Shown piece after piece: positions 8,564-18,098 of a stretch of 64,000 bases of DNA. The stretch is taken from the NCBI RefSeq assembly GCF_023520795.1, contig NZ_CP046605.1, positions 310,001-374,000 of the forward strand, read 5' to 3'. Below the pieces are notes generated by a model, which did no database searches, had not been told where the DNA came from, and saw nothing but the letters and a program-made list of their open reading frames with translations. Both the position numbers and the translations under genes were made by a program. This stretch comes from Corynebacterium accolens. Its GTDB lineage: Bacteria > Actinomycetota > Actinomycetes > Mycobacteriales > Mycobacteriaceae. Position 1 is the first letter of the stretch; the number at the start of each line of letters is the position of its first letter.

Positions 8564-9040
8564 TTAGGCAGCCATGACCTCGAGCCACTCCGGCTTGGCG
8601 TCCAAGAACTTGCGGGCCGCATCCTTTGCGCCCTTCAAGCTGTGGTGCGCGCCCCAACCGCACTGCTCTTCGTTGGCGGCGGGAACCTCGGTGGCGGAAA
8701 GGATATCGTTCAGCGCACCCTCAACGGCGCGCAGCAATTCATTCTGCTCCATGCCGTTGGTGATGGCGTAGAAGCCGGTGCGGCAGCCCATGGGAGCAAA
8801 GCCGATGAGCTTATCGGTGTAGTTGCGCATAAAGTTGGCCATCATGTGCTCCACGGAGTGCAGTGCCTCCGTGTCCAAGTGCTCCTTATTGGGCTGGCAG
8901 AAGCGCAGGTCATACTTGATAATCTCCACGCCGCCGCCCAAATCGGTGCGGTCAGCCACGCGGATATAAGGCGCGCTGACGAGGCGGTGGTCGAGCTCGA
9001 AGGACTTGACGTTAATCTTTTCTTGGTTCTGTTCAGTCAT
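8564..9040 (-). CDS. luxS: S-ribosylhomocysteine lyase LuxS
   Basis: 158 residues from the ATG at 9040. LuxS cleaves S-ribosylhomocysteine to homocysteine and DPD, the precursor of autoinducer-2, as part of the activated methyl cycle. The metal site is intact: H61-S-V-E-H65 and C127 (E-Q-C-G-W-G), with the catalytic Cys at 86 (M-G-C-R-T-G-F-Y). Length is normal for the family. The gene stands alone; no pfs/mtn partner is adjacent. It is divergent from the YihY/BrkB gene, with 70 bp between the two starts for both promoters. Confidence 0.95.
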   Translation of the reverse strand: MTEQNQEKINVKSFELDHRLVSAPYIRVADRTDLGGGVEIIKYDLRFCQPNKEHLDTEALHSVEHMMANFMRNYTDKLIGFAPMGCRTGFYAITNGMEQNELLRAVEGALNDILSATEVPAANEEQCGWGAHHSLKGAKDAARKFLDAKPEWLEVMAA

Positions 9041-9110
9041 ACTCCCCAGCCTAATCGCTGCGAGTGTCACTTCACAGAATAGATTCTTAGGCCGCATACG
9101 CTGCGTAACT

Positions 9111-10280
9111 ATGAGTGCCTTGGACGATGCCCCCGCAACCGGCAGCAAGCAAGCCCGGAAGCAGACTGCCCAGCAACAAAAGATCGTGCCAAGCACCGTT
9201 ACCACCCTGGTCACCGTGGAAAGCCCCGCCGCCGATGTCGATCCGTGGGCGCGCGGCAACCGCCTGCGCAAGGACAGCTGGGGCCTGGTAATGCGACGCG
9301 TGTGGGCTGATTTCTTCCACGATGCCTTAATGGACCGCGCCGCCGCGATGACCTACCTCACCCTCATGGCCTTCGCGCCCACTGTCCTGGCGGCATATTC
9401 CATTGCCACGCTGGTCTTTTCTTCGCGCCGGGGAGAGGTGGAGGCACTGACTGCGCAGTTCATCGATACGTACGTGCCCCGTTCTATGGCGGAGGAAGCC
9501 GGCACCATTGTCAGCTCCATTATCGGTTCTACGCGGGAGGGCACGTTTGCACTGGTGGTCTCCGTCCTGATTTCACTCTTCGCCGCCTCGGCGTATGTGC
9601 GTGCCTTCTCGCGCACCGCCAATACTGTCTACGGCCGGGTGGAGGGACGCGGCACTATCCGCACATGGGCGTTGATGTGGGCCATTACCGTGGTCCTCGT
9701 CATTGGCGCGGTGGTGGTCCTGTGTGCCAATTTATTGCGCGATACCGTCGTGGACAGCGTCATCGAGCCTGTAGCACTCCGCCTAGGGCTGCATGGAACC
9801 GTGGACTTTTTCGGTGGCATTTTTATGCCGGTGTGGAATTGGCTGCGCTTTCCCATAACTGTCGTGGTGGCGCTGGCGCTTATTGCCGTGTGGTACCACT
9901 TTGCGCCGAACGTTCGGCCCAGCCGTTTTCGCTGGATCACCTTGGGCTCGGTGGTAGCGCTAGTGACGAACCTGGTGGTGTGGGGCGCATTTTCCCTCTA
10001 CATCAAGTACCTGGCCGGGGTGAGCATTTACGGGGCATTCGGAACGGTCATGGCGGTATTTATGACCGTCTGGCTGTCCAATACGATGCTGATTTTGGGC
10101 ATCAAGATCGATGCGGAGGTCCTGCGTGCCAAGGAGCTGCAACTTGGACTGCACGCAGAGCGCTATATTCAAGCCCCACCGCGCTCCGAATTCGCGGCGC
10201 AGCAGCAGGTGCGCGCGAAGAAGAAACTAGAAGAGCGCTCGGGGCGCATCTTTGCCGATGCCGCCCGCGGCGAGGAATAG
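9111..10280 (+). CDS. YihY/BrkB family inner-membrane protein
   Basis: 389 residues from the ATG at 9111 (M-S-A-L-D-D-A-P). An earlier in-frame start would overlap luxS and is not needed. The hydrophilic N-terminus (about 75 residues) precedes the YihY core: R-A-A-A-M-T-Y-L-T-L-M-A-F-A-P then about six hydrophobic segments up to residue 325, including G-A-F-G-T-V-M-A-V-F-M-T-V-W-L-S. The C-terminal 55 residues are charged. The family was once mislabelled ribonuclease BN; its transport or envelope role is undefined. Confidence 0.82.
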   Translation: MSALDDAPATGSKQARKQTAQQQKIVPSTVTTLVTVESPAADVDPWARGNRLRKDSWGLVMRRVWADFFHDALMDRAAAMTYLTLMAFAPTVLAAYSIATLVFSSRRGEVEALTAQFIDTYVPRSMAEEAGTIVSSIIGSTREGTFALVVSVLISLFAASAYVRAFSRTANTVYGRVEGRGTIRTWALMWAITVVLVIGAVVVLCANLLRDTVVDSVIEPVALRLGLHGTVDFFGGIFMPVWNWLRFPITVVVALALIAVWYHFAPNVRPSRFRWITLGSVVALVTNLVVWGAFSLYIKYLAGVSIYGAFGTVMAVFMTVWLSNTMLILGIKIDAEVLRAKELQLGLHAERYIQAPPRSEFAAQQQVRAKKKLEERSGRIFADAARGEE

Positions 10281-10328
10281 CCCCGCACCGGGACGTAGCC
10301 CGCGCCGGGAATCCACCGCTGCTGAGGA

Positions 10329-11846
10329 TTAGTGTGAGGACACTGCTGCCACCAAGATGTCCTGCACCTGGCGGCGGCGCAGCTTGCCCAGCTGATCGGT
10401 GGGCAATTCTTCTTGCACTACGAAATGGCGCGGGACCTTATAGCGGGCCAAAAGGCCGCGGCAGTGCTCGCGCAGCGCCTCCGCGTCGAAGGTGGCGCCG
10501 GGGTGGAGTACCAGGCAGGCGGCGACGTCCTCGGAACCATCGGCACGCGGGATGCCGGCAACCGCAGCTTGGCTTATCGCGGGGTGGCTAAGCAGGGCGT
10601 GTTCCACCTCGCTGGGAAAGACGTTAAAGCCACCGGTGATGATGACCTCTTTAATTCGGCCGACCAGCCGGAAATGGCCATCGGCCTCGCGCACACCCAT
10701 ATCGCCGGTGCGCAGCCAATCGCCGTGGAATGCCTCCCGCGTGGCGGCGGGATTGTCGAGGTAGCCTCCAAAAACCTGGGGTCCGCGGGCAAGAATCTCA
10801 CCGGGCGTGCCATCGGGTTGGCTGCGGTCAAGGTCGTCGGGATCCCCGATGCGCAATTCGGTATCGGCAAGCGGCTTGCCGATGGTCCCCACGCGCCGCC
10901 CCTCACCAAGCGGGTTAATGGTCAGCACGGGGGAGGCCTCGGTAAGCCCGTAGCCCTCGACGAGCATGCCGCCGGTGCGGTCTTGCCAGGGCTCGATGAT
11001 GCGCGCCGGCAGCGATGCAGCCCCGGAAATGGCGTAGCGCACCCCGCCCAGGTCCGCTGCTGCTTCGCCGGCCTGCTCGTACATGGCTCGCTCATAAATG
11101 GTGGGCACACCCGGCATCCAGGTCGGCCGGCGCTGTGCCAAGGCGTTGACCACGGCCGTGGGGCGCGGGGAGGGCAGCAGGATGATCTCGGCGGCGCAGC
11201 GCACCGCGAGCAAGACGCTCATGGTCAGTCCATAGGAGTGGAACATCGGCAGCGTGGCAAGGAAGCGCTCGTGGCCCGGGCGCAGATCGGCCTGGGCTTC
11301 CAATTGGATGCAATTGGCGGCGAGGTTGCCGTGCGTGAGCACCACGCCCTTGGGCTGGCCGGTGGTGCCGGAGGTGTAGAGGATGAGGGCGGCATCGGCA
11401 AGCGCGGCCTCGCGGTGGGGAACTGGGGCGCCGGAGAGGGGAAGGGGCGCCTCCAAAGACACGGGGATCACCGTGCTGGCCAGGCCATCGACCACGGCAG
11501 CGACCTGATCCCAGACCAGGGCGATGCGGGCGCCGTGGTGGGCAAAGAGCGGGGCGAGCTCGTGGGCGGTGTACTGAGGGTTATGTTCGACTACGACCGC
11601 GCCCAGGCGCAGCACCGCGAAAAAGGCAATGAGGTGCTGCGGGGAGTTGGGCAAGACCAGCGCTACCCGGTCGCCGGGGCGGATTCCCATCTCCCGCAGG
11701 GCGCCGGCGGCAGCGGCGATGCGGGTATCAAGCTCCGCGTAGCTCAGGGTCTCGCCACTGAAAAAGGTGGCGGGACGGTGGGGGAAGTTGGCTACGGCGG
11801 TGGCGAGGAAATCCGTCAGCGTGGCGTCGTACTTGAGGTCTGACAT
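10329..11846 (-). CDS. AMP-forming acyl-CoA synthetase (FadD-like), short form
   Basis: 505 residues, ATG at 11846. It belongs to the ANL superfamily: the P-loop motif is L-I-L-Y-T-S-G-T-T-G-Q-P-K-G near 155, then G-Y-G-L-T-E-A-S-P, and the hinge and C-terminal lysine region (G-R-I-K-E-V-I-I-T-G-G-F-N-V-F-P). It likely activates a fatty acid to the acyl-CoA via an acyl-adenylate. Compared with the two larger paralogues next door it lacks about 55 N-terminal residues. It begins 11 bp after the stop of the next fadD gene, so they share an operon. Confidence 0.85.
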   Translation of the reverse strand: MSDLKYDATLTDFLATAVANFPHRPATFFSGETLSYAELDTRIAAAAGALREMGIRPGDRVALVLPNSPQHLIAFFAVLRLGAVVVEHNPQYTAHELAPLFAHHGARIALVWDQVAAVVDGLASTVIPVSLEAPLPLSGAPVPHREAALADAALILYTSGTTGQPKGVVLTHGNLAANCIQLEAQADLRPGHERFLATLPMFHSYGLTMSVLLAVRCAAEIILLPSPRPTAVVNALAQRRPTWMPGVPTIYERAMYEQAGEAAADLGGVRYAISGAASLPARIIEPWQDRTGGMLVEGYGLTEASPVLTINPLGEGRRVGTIGKPLADTELRIGDPDDLDRSQPDGTPGEILARGPQVFGGYLDNPAATREAFHGDWLRTGDMGVREADGHFRLVGRIKEVIITGGFNVFPSEVEHALLSHPAISQAAVAGIPRADGSEDVAACLVLHPGATFDAEALREHCRGLLARYKVPRHFVVQEELPTDQLGKLRRRQVQDILVAAVSSH

Positions 11847-11857
11847 GGTGGTTAATA

Positions 11858-13567
11858 CTAAGCCTTCTGCTTGAGGAGATCGAGCAGATCCTGTTGCACC
11901 ATGCGTCGGCGGATCTTGCCCAGCTGGTCTGAAGCCAGCTCCTCAAAGTGGTAGAAGGTGCGCGGAATCTTGTAGCCGGTCAGGCGCTCGCGGCAGAAGG
12001 ACTTCAGGCCCTCTGGGTCCAGGACGGCGCCATCGCGCAGGATGACGCAGGCGACGACGTCCTCCGAGCCATCCTTGCGCGGGCGGCCCACCACGGCGAC
12101 CTCCTTGACGTCTGGGTGCTTGCGCACCACTTCTTCTACCTCGGCCGGGTAGACGTTAAAGCCGCCGGTGATGATGATTTCCTTGATGCGGCTGACCAGG
12201 CGGACCCAGCCATCCTCATCCATGATGGCCATGTCACCGGTGCGGAACCAGCCGTTGTGGAAGGACTCCGCGGTGGCCTTTTCATTATTGAAGTAGCCCT
12301 GGAAGATCTGCGGACCGCGGGCCAGCATCTCGCCCGGCTCGCCATCTGGCTGGGTTTCATCGAGGTTATCCGGGTTGCCAATGCGCACCTCAACATCGGG
12401 GAAGGGCAGGCCCACATAGCCCGGGCGTCGATTGCCGTTCATAGGATTGCCGATGAGCACGGGGGAGGTCTCCGTCATGCCGAATCCCTCGACGAGCCGG
12501 CCGCCGGTCATGGATTCCCAGCGCTCCATCACGTCAACCGGCAGGGTGGCGGCGCCGGAGAAGGCATTGCTGATGCCGGCGAGATCCACGCCCTTGTCCT
12601 CGGCGGCGTCCATGATCTTCTCGTACAGCGTGGGCACGCCCGGCAGCCAGGTGGGGGTGTGCTTTTTAATGATGTCCATGATGAGCGGCATCTGCGGGGA
12701 CGGAATCAGGATGAGCTCGGCTCCGAAGTAGATGCTGAGCACGCACAGCGTGGTCATGCCGTAGGCGTGGAAGAGCGGCAAGGCAGCGAGGAAGCGCTGC
12801 TCGGTGGCGTCCATATTCGTCAGCCAGGCCTCGCCCTGCACGCAGTTGGCGATGAGATTGCCGTGCGATAGCAGCGCGCCCTTGGGCTTTCCGGTGGTGC
12901 CGGAGGTGTAGAGGATAAGCGCGATATCGTCCTGCGTAACCTGGGCAATCTCGAGGTCCTTGCCGTCGCCGCCGATGGCAGAACCGATAAGCGTGGACCA
13001 GGCCACGGTATTCGGGGCCGCACCGGTCAGCTGCTCGCGCTTGGCGGCCAGCGGTGGCAGGGGAATCCGCAGCGCGAGGCGCTTTAGTGGCGGCATCGCC
13101 TCGATCATATTGACGGACACGATGGTCTCTAGCGGGGTGGTGGCGCGCAGCTTATTCAGCGTCTGCGCCGTCTTATCCCAGGCGATGACCACGCGCGCGC
13201 CGTGGTCCTGGAACAGCCCCTCGAGCTCGTGGGCGGTGTAGAGGGGATTGTGCTCTACCGCGGTGGCTCCCAGCAGCTGGATGGCATAAAACGCCACCAC
13301 GTGTTGGGGGCAGTTGGGCATGACGATGGCGACCCTATCGCCAGGCCGGATGCCAAAGGCCTTAAGGCCCGCGGCGGCTGCGCGCACCTGGGAGTCTAAT
13401 TCCGCGTAGTTCTGCGTATTGCCGAAGAAGTAGGTAGCGGACTTATTCGCATTGATGCGGAGGTTATTGACGTAGTAGTCAACGATGGTTTTATCGCCGT
13501 AATCAAGCGTGGCGGGGGTCCAGTCACTGTAGTGCTTGACCCAGGCCCGGGATTCGTATGCGGACAC
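11858..13567 (-). CDS. fadD: Long-chain fatty-acid-CoA ligase (FadD)
   Basis: 569 residues from a GTG at 13567. ANL motifs are complete: L-I-L-Y-T-S-G-T-T-G-K-P-K-G, G-F-G-M-T-E-T-S-P, and R-I-K-E-I-I-I-T-G-G-F-N-V-Y-P. It should convert long-chain fatty acids to CoA esters in the cytoplasm, feeding degradation or lipid and mycolate-related synthesis. It is closely similar along its whole length to the gene at 14210-15928, so the pair is a tandem duplication now separated by ogt. Which fatty acid it uses cannot be read from sequence. Confidence 0.88.
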   Translation of the reverse strand: MSAYESRAWVKHYSDWTPATLDYGDKTIVDYYVNNLRINANKSATYFFGNTQNYAELDSQVRAAAAGLKAFGIRPGDRVAIVMPNCPQHVVAFYAIQLLGATAVEHNPLYTAHELEGLFQDHGARVVIAWDKTAQTLNKLRATTPLETIVSVNMIEAMPPLKRLALRIPLPPLAAKREQLTGAAPNTVAWSTLIGSAIGGDGKDLEIAQVTQDDIALILYTSGTTGKPKGALLSHGNLIANCVQGEAWLTNMDATEQRFLAALPLFHAYGMTTLCVLSIYFGAELILIPSPQMPLIMDIIKKHTPTWLPGVPTLYEKIMDAAEDKGVDLAGISNAFSGAATLPVDVMERWESMTGGRLVEGFGMTETSPVLIGNPMNGNRRPGYVGLPFPDVEVRIGNPDNLDETQPDGEPGEMLARGPQIFQGYFNNEKATAESFHNGWFRTGDMAIMDEDGWVRLVSRIKEIIITGGFNVYPAEVEEVVRKHPDVKEVAVVGRPRKDGSEDVVACVILRDGAVLDPEGLKSFCRERLTGYKIPRTFYHFEELASDQLGKIRRRMVQQDLLDLLKQKA

Positions 13568-13637
13568 GCGCTACCCTTTCGTTTGGTAAAGAAAAATATT
13601 ACAAAGGGCGAGTATACCCAGAACGTGAGGAAATCCT

Positions 13638-14186
13638 CTAGTTTTCTTCGAGTGTCAGCAAAAAACGCTTGATATCCAGGCCGCCGGCATAGCCGCCGAG
13701 CGTTCCATCGCTGCGCAGCACACGGTGGCAGGGCCTAATGATGGGCAGGGGATTGGCGCCGCAGGCGGTGCCGACCGCCCGAGTAGCAGCGGGGCGCCCC
13801 ACGGCGGCGGCGAGCTCGCCATAGCTTGAGACTTCTCCGTAGCCAATGGAGTCGAGCTGCGCATGAATTTGGGCGCGAAATTCCGTCGTTGGCGCCGGGT
13901 TGAGCGGCAGGTCAAACTCGCGGCGGCACCCAGCGAAATACTCCGCGAGCTGCTCCTGCGCCGCATCTAAGATGTCTGCACCGCGCTTGTCGGTGCCCCC
14001 ATCGTCCCCGCCGCTCACCTCGCCGCGAACCTTATTGGTTTCGCGGTGTCCCTTGCTTTCCTCGTTGCGGTCCTTGCTGGTTCCGTCGCGACCCAACTGG
14101 ATCGCGACGAAGTCGACGCGGGACAGTCCGTCTGCGTCTGCGGTGAGCAGCAGCGGGCCGATGGGGGTATCGATGGTGCGCAGCAT
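13638..14186 (-). CDS. ogt: Methylated-DNA-protein-cysteine methyltransferase with an internal insertion
   Basis: 182 residues. The C-terminal half is a standard alkylguanine DNA methyltransferase: Y-G-E-V-S-S-Y-G-E-L-A, the helix-turn-helix arginine region, and the suicide cysteine in R-P-C-H-R-V. It removes methyl groups from O6-methylguanine. Residues about 29-73 are an unusual hydrophilic insertion rich in Gly, Asp, Lys and Arg, placed in the N-terminal beta domain and absent from typical proteins. The motif before the Cys is I-I-R-P-C-H rather than the usual I-V-P-C-H. It lies between two fadD paralogues, same strand, 23 bp after one. Confidence 0.85.
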   Translation of the reverse strand: MLRTIDTPIGPLLLTADADGLSRVDFVAIQLGRDGTSKDRNEESKGHRETNKVRGEVSGGDDGGTDKRGADILDAAQEQLAEYFAGCRREFDLPLNPAPTTEFRAQIHAQLDSIGYGEVSSYGELAAAVGRPAATRAVGTACGANPLPIIRPCHRVLRSDGTLGGYAGGLDIKRFLLTLEEN

Positions 14187-14209
14187 GGTGGTTGTGAACT
14201 CTAGGTGTT

Positions 14210-15928
14210 TTAGGAGTTCTTCTCTGCTTCGAGGCGGTTGATGAGGTCTTCTTGTACCTCACGGCGGCGGATCTTGCCCATTTGGTCCTTGGCCAGTTCC
14301 TCAAAGTGGTAGAAGGTGCGCGGGACCTTGTAGCGGGTCAGGCGCTCGCGGCAGTAGTCCTTGAGGCCTTCGGGGTCGAGAGCGGCGCCATCGGCAAGAT
14401 CGAGGCAGGCCACGACGTCTTCGGAGCCGTCCTCGCGCGGGCGGCCCACCACGGCGGCGTCGTCGACGCTGGGGTGCTCGCGCAGGATTTCTTCGACCTC
14501 GCCCGGGTAGACGTTGAAGCCGCCGGTGATGATGATTTCCTTGATGCGGCTGACCAGGCGGATGAAGCCGTCTTCTTCCATGATGCCCATATCACCGGTG
14601 CGGAACCAGTCGCCGTGGAAGGCGGCATCGGTGGCTTCCTGGTTATTGAGGTAGCCCTTGAAAATCTGCGGGCCGCGGGCCAGCACTTCGCCCTCAACGC
14701 CGTCCGGCTGGGTTTCATCCAGGTTATCGGGGTTGGCGATGCGCACCTCGGTATCCGGGAAGGGAATGCCCACGTAGCCGGGGCGGCGGTCGGTGCTCAT
14801 GGGGTTGCCCACGATAATGGGCGAGCATTCGGTGAGGCCGTAGCCTTCCACGAGCAGGCCGCCGGTGGCGTGCTCCCACTTATTGACGGTCTCAGAAGGC
14901 AGGGTGGATGCACCGGAGAAGGCCGCGCGCACGCCCTTGATGGGAACCTCTTGTTCCTCGGCTGCCTTGACGATGCGCTCGTACAAGGTAGGAACGCCCG
15001 GGACCCAGGTCGGGGTGTGCTTCTTCATCAACTGCATGATGAGCGGGATCTGCGGCACGGGGAGAATAACCAATTCGCCGCCGATGAGCTGGGCCAAGGT
15101 GACGTTCATGGTCAGGCCGTACGCGTGGAAGAAGGGGAGGGCGGCGAGCATGCGCTCTGGCTTATCCCCCAGGCCCGGGACCCATGCCTTGCCCTGGAGC
15201 AGGTTGGATACGAGGTTGCCGTGCGAAAGCATCGCGCCCTTGGGCGCACCGGTCGTACCGGAGGTGTACATCACCAGCGCGACGGTGTCCTTATCAATGT
15301 CCTCCGGCGTCTTAATATCGCTGCCGTTGCCACCGATGGCATCGCCAATCAGCGCCTCCCACGGCACGGTATTCGGCGCTGGGGCGGAAAGCTGCTCGCG
15401 CTTGGCCTTGAGCGGGGGAAGCGGCAGGCGCAGTGCGGCGCGCTGCAGGGTGGGCATGGCGTTGATCATGTTGATGGACACGACCGTTTCCAGGTTGGTG
15501 GTAGCCCGCAGCTTCTCCAGGGTGGGGGCGGCCTTGTCCCAGGCGATGGCGATGCGCGCGCCGTGATCCTGGAAAAGCCCCTCCAGCTCGTGGGCGGTAT
15601 AAAGCGGGTTGTGCAGAACAACCTGGGCACCGAGCTTCAAGATGGCATAAAAGGCCGCGATGTACTGCGGGCTATTGGGGGCAACGATGGCTACGCGGTC
15701 ACCGGGGCGCACGCCGAAGGCCTTAAGGCCGGCAGCGGCGGCGCGCACTTGGCGGTCCAGCTCGGAATAGTTTTGGGTGCGTCCAAAGAAATACGTGGCT
15801 GACTTATCACCATTGACCTCGAGGTTGTTGTCATACAGGTCCAACAGGGTGGTGGTGCCATAGTCGAGGCTATGCGGCGTCCACTCCGGGTAATACTGGA
15901 GCCATGCCTTTGATTCATAAGCGGACAA
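14210..15928 (-). CDS. fadD: Long-chain fatty-acid-CoA ligase (FadD), tandem paralogue
   Basis: 572 residues from a TTG at 15928 (M-S-A-Y-E-S-K-A-W), the same beginning as the paralogue at 11858-13567, which supports this start. Motifs: L-V-M-Y-T-S-G-T-T-G-A-P-K-G, G-Y-G-L-T-E-C-S-P, R-I-K-E-I-I-I-T-G-G-F-N-V-Y-P. It is the first gene of the leftward fadD-ogt-fadD-fadD group. Its upstream region is shared with the divergent mshA (66 bp). Confidence 0.88.
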   Translation of the reverse strand: MSAYESKAWLQYYPEWTPHSLDYGTTTLLDLYDNNLEVNGDKSATYFFGRTQNYSELDRQVRAAAAGLKAFGVRPGDRVAIVAPNSPQYIAAFYAILKLGAQVVLHNPLYTAHELEGLFQDHGARIAIAWDKAAPTLEKLRATTNLETVVSINMINAMPTLQRAALRLPLPPLKAKREQLSAPAPNTVPWEALIGDAIGGNGSDIKTPEDIDKDTVALVMYTSGTTGAPKGAMLSHGNLVSNLLQGKAWVPGLGDKPERMLAALPFFHAYGLTMNVTLAQLIGGELVILPVPQIPLIMQLMKKHTPTWVPGVPTLYERIVKAAEEQEVPIKGVRAAFSGASTLPSETVNKWEHATGGLLVEGYGLTECSPIIVGNPMSTDRRPGYVGIPFPDTEVRIANPDNLDETQPDGVEGEVLARGPQIFKGYLNNQEATDAAFHGDWFRTGDMGIMEEDGFIRLVSRIKEIIITGGFNVYPGEVEEILREHPSVDDAAVVGRPREDGSEDVVACLDLADGAALDPEGLKDYCRERLTRYKVPRTFYHFEELAKDQMGKIRRREVQEDLINRLEAEKNS

Positions 15929-15994
15929 TGCGTGACCTTTCGGTAGCGTAGGTTGTTGGCAGGGGCCAGTATAGCGCCGCTAAGATGGGACAAC

Positions 15995-17260
15995 ATGCGC
16001 ATCGCCATGATTTCTATGCATACCTCCCCCATTGAGCAGCCTGGCTCCGGGGATGCCGGCGGAATGAACGTCTACGTTTTAAATATTGCCTGCCAATTAG
16101 CCCAGCTTGGCGTCGAGGTAGATGTCTATACCCGCGCGACCCGCCCCAGCCACAAAGAAATCGTGGACGTGGCCCCCAACCTGCGGGTGATCAACATCGT
16201 GGCAGGCCCCTTTGAGGGGCTAGAAAAGGAAGATTTGCCCACCCAGCTCGCGGCCTTTTCCGGCGGCGTGGTGCAATTTGCCAAGTGGCAGGGCAAAAAA
16301 TATGACCTTATTCATTCCCACTACTGGCTGTCCGGCCAAGTGGGGTGGCTGCTGCGCGATCTTTGGGGCATTCCGCTGGTCCACACCGCCCATACGTTGG
16401 CCGCGGTGAAAAACGCTTACCGCACCGCCGAGGACACCGTGGAATCAGAGGCGCGACGCATCTGCGAGCAGCAATTGGTGGATAATGCCGATCTCCTGGT
16501 GGTCAATACCGATCAGGAAGCCCGCGACTTGGCGGAGCATTACGATGCCGAGCGCGACATCATCCGCGTGGTCTCCCCGGGTGCCGACGTGGGCCTTTTC
16601 ACCCCTGGCACCGACCGCAATACGGAGCGCTCCCGCCGCGAGCTGGGCATCCCGCTGCACACCAAGGTCATCGCCTTTGTGGGGAGGCTACAGAAATTCA
16701 AGGGGCCCGAAGTTCTTATCCGCACCGCCGCCGAGCTGTGCCACCGCGAGCCCACCCGCGATTTTCGGGTGCTGATCTGCGGCGGGCCATCGGGAGCCAA
16801 TGCCTCGCCGGAGGCGTATAGGGAATTGGCGCGGGAGTTGGGCGTGCAAAAGCGCGTGCGCTTTTTAGGACCCCGCCCGCCCGAGGAGCTGGTGGGAGTG
16901 TACCGCGCCGCGGATATCGTGGCGGTGCCCAGCTACAACGAATCCTTTGGCCTGGTGGCGCTCGAGGCACAGGCCTCTGGCACGCCGGTCGTCGCCGCGG
17001 CCGTGGGTGGGCTGCCCATCGCCGTCGTCGATGGTGAGACCGGGCTGCTCGTGCCGTCCCACGATCCGAAGGAGTGGGCGGATTCCCTGACCCAGCTGCT
17101 GGACGATGACCCCCGGCGCATCGCCATGGGCGAGGCCGCCGTCGCGCATGCCGTGCGCTTTAGCTGGACCAACACTGCCCGCGAGCTGACGGAGATTTAT
17201 GCCGAAGCCCAGCAGATTCCGGTGCCTGACTGCCACCAACGCCGCGCGATGGGAGACTAG
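15995..17260 (+). CDS. mshA: D-inositol-3-phosphate glycosyltransferase MshA
   Basis: 421 residues from the ATG at 15995 ([12 protein letters not shown]). MshA joins GlcNAc from UDP-GlcNAc to 1-L-myo-inositol-1-phosphate, the first step of mycothiol synthesis. This GT-B enzyme shows the N-terminal Gly-rich acceptor loop ([12 protein letters not shown]) and the family GT4 donor motif near the C-terminus ([17 protein letters not shown]). Mycothiol is the actinobacterial thiol, so the gene supports the taxonomic call. It is followed 41 bp later by gpmA, an order seen in corynebacteria and mycobacteria. Confidence 0.94.
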   Translation: MRIAMISMHTSPIEQPGSGDAGGMNVYVLNIACQLAQLGVEVDVYTRATRPSHKEIVDVAPNLRVINIVAGPFEGLEKEDLPTQLAAFSGGVVQFAKWQGKKYDLIHSHYWLSGQVGWLLRDLWGIPLVHTAHTLAAVKNAYRTAEDTVESEARRICEQQLVDNADLLVVNTDQEARDLAEHYDAERDIIRVVSPGADVGLFTPGTDRNTERSRRELGIPLHTKVIAFVGRLQKFKGPEVLIRTAAELCHREPTRDFRVLICGGPSGANASPEAYRELARELGVQKRVRFLGPRPPEELVGVYRAADIVAVPSYNESFGLVALEAQASGTPVVAAAVGGLPIAVVDGETGLLVPSHDPKEWADSLTQLLDDDPRRIAMGEAAVAHAVRFSWTNTARELTEIYAEAQQIPVPDCHQRRAMGD

Positions 17261-17301
17261 CCTCACTGACGCGCCGGGCGGTTTCGTGGCATGCTGGAGG
17301 C

Positions 17302-18048
17302 ATGACTAACGGAAAACTGATTCTTCTTCGCCACGGCCAATCCACCTGGAATGAATCCAACCAATTTACCGGTTGGGTCGATGTTGATCTGACAGAAAAG
17401 GGTGAGGCAGAGGCCAAGCGTGGCGGCGAGCTGCTCGCGCAAGAGGGCATCCTGCCCAACGTTCTGTACACCTCCTTGCTGCGCCGCGCCATCCGCACCG
17501 CCAATATCGCGCTGGATGCGGCCGACCGCCACTGGATCCCGGTCATCCGTGACTGGCGCCTTAACGAGCGTCACTACGGTGCGTTGCAGGGCCTGAACAA
17601 GGCCGAGACCAAGGAAGAATACGGCGAGGACCAGTTCATGGCATGGCGCCGTTCCTATGACACGCGCCCGCCCGAGCTTGCCGATGACGCCGAGTACTCC
17701 CAGGCCAACGACCCCCGCTACGCGGACTTGGACAAGGTCCCACAGACGGAGTGCCTGAAGGACGTTGTCGAGCGCTTCGTGCCCTACTTCGAGGAAGAGA
17801 TTCTGCCGCGGGCTAAGAAGGGCGAATCCGTCATGATCGCAGCGCACGGCAACTCCCTGCGCGCGTTGGTCAAGCACCTCGATGGTATTTCCGATGATGA
17901 CATCGCCGGGCTGAATATCCCGACCGGCATCCCGCTGGTGTACGAGATTGCGGAGGATGGCTCCGTGGTCAACGAGGGCGGCACCTACCTGGATCCAGAG
18001 GCCGCCGAGGCCGGGGCCGCTGCCGTCGCCGCGCAGGGTGGCAAGTAA
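17302..18048 (+). CDS. gpmA: 2,3-bisphosphoglycerate-dependent phosphoglycerate mutase
   Basis: 248 residues, ATG preceded by GGAGG. It interconverts 3- and 2-phosphoglycerate in glycolysis. The phosphohistidine motif is [12 protein letters not shown] at about 6-17, and the second catalytic histidine lies in [10 protein letters not shown] near 182. The typical [14 protein letters not shown] motif is present. Full length. It is followed by a strong hairpin (18065-18097) directly before senX3. Confidence 0.95.
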   Translation: MTNGKLILLRHGQSTWNESNQFTGWVDVDLTEKGEAEAKRGGELLAQEGILPNVLYTSLLRRAIRTANIALDAADRHWIPVIRDWRLNERHYGALQGLNKAETKEEYGEDQFMAWRRSYDTRPPELADDAEYSQANDPRYADLDKVPQTECLKDVVERFVPYFEEEILPRAKKGESVMIAAHGNSLRALVKHLDGISDDDIAGLNIPTGIPLVYEIAEDGSVVNEGGTYLDPEAAEAGAAAVAAQGGK

Positions 18049-18064
18049 CCCACTACTGCATATA

Positions 18065-18097
18065 AGTCCCCGGGGAGGTGCTCCCTGGGGACTTTCT
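18065..18097 (+). terminator. Rho-independent-type hairpin between gpmA and senX3
   Basis: A stem of 13 positions (one mismatch) is formed by 18065-18077 and 18081-18093 with loop GTG, followed by TTTCT. The senX3 ATG starts 2 bp after it, and an alternative GTG start (18078) sits in the loop, so the structure may affect senX3 translation as well as end gpmA transcription. Confidence 0.7.
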
Positions 18098-18098
18098 A

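Noticed and set aside
14252-15802. Long 516-codon rightward open frame
   Set aside because: It is antisense to the well-supported fadD gene and composed of Gly/Ala/His-rich residues typical of shadow frames.
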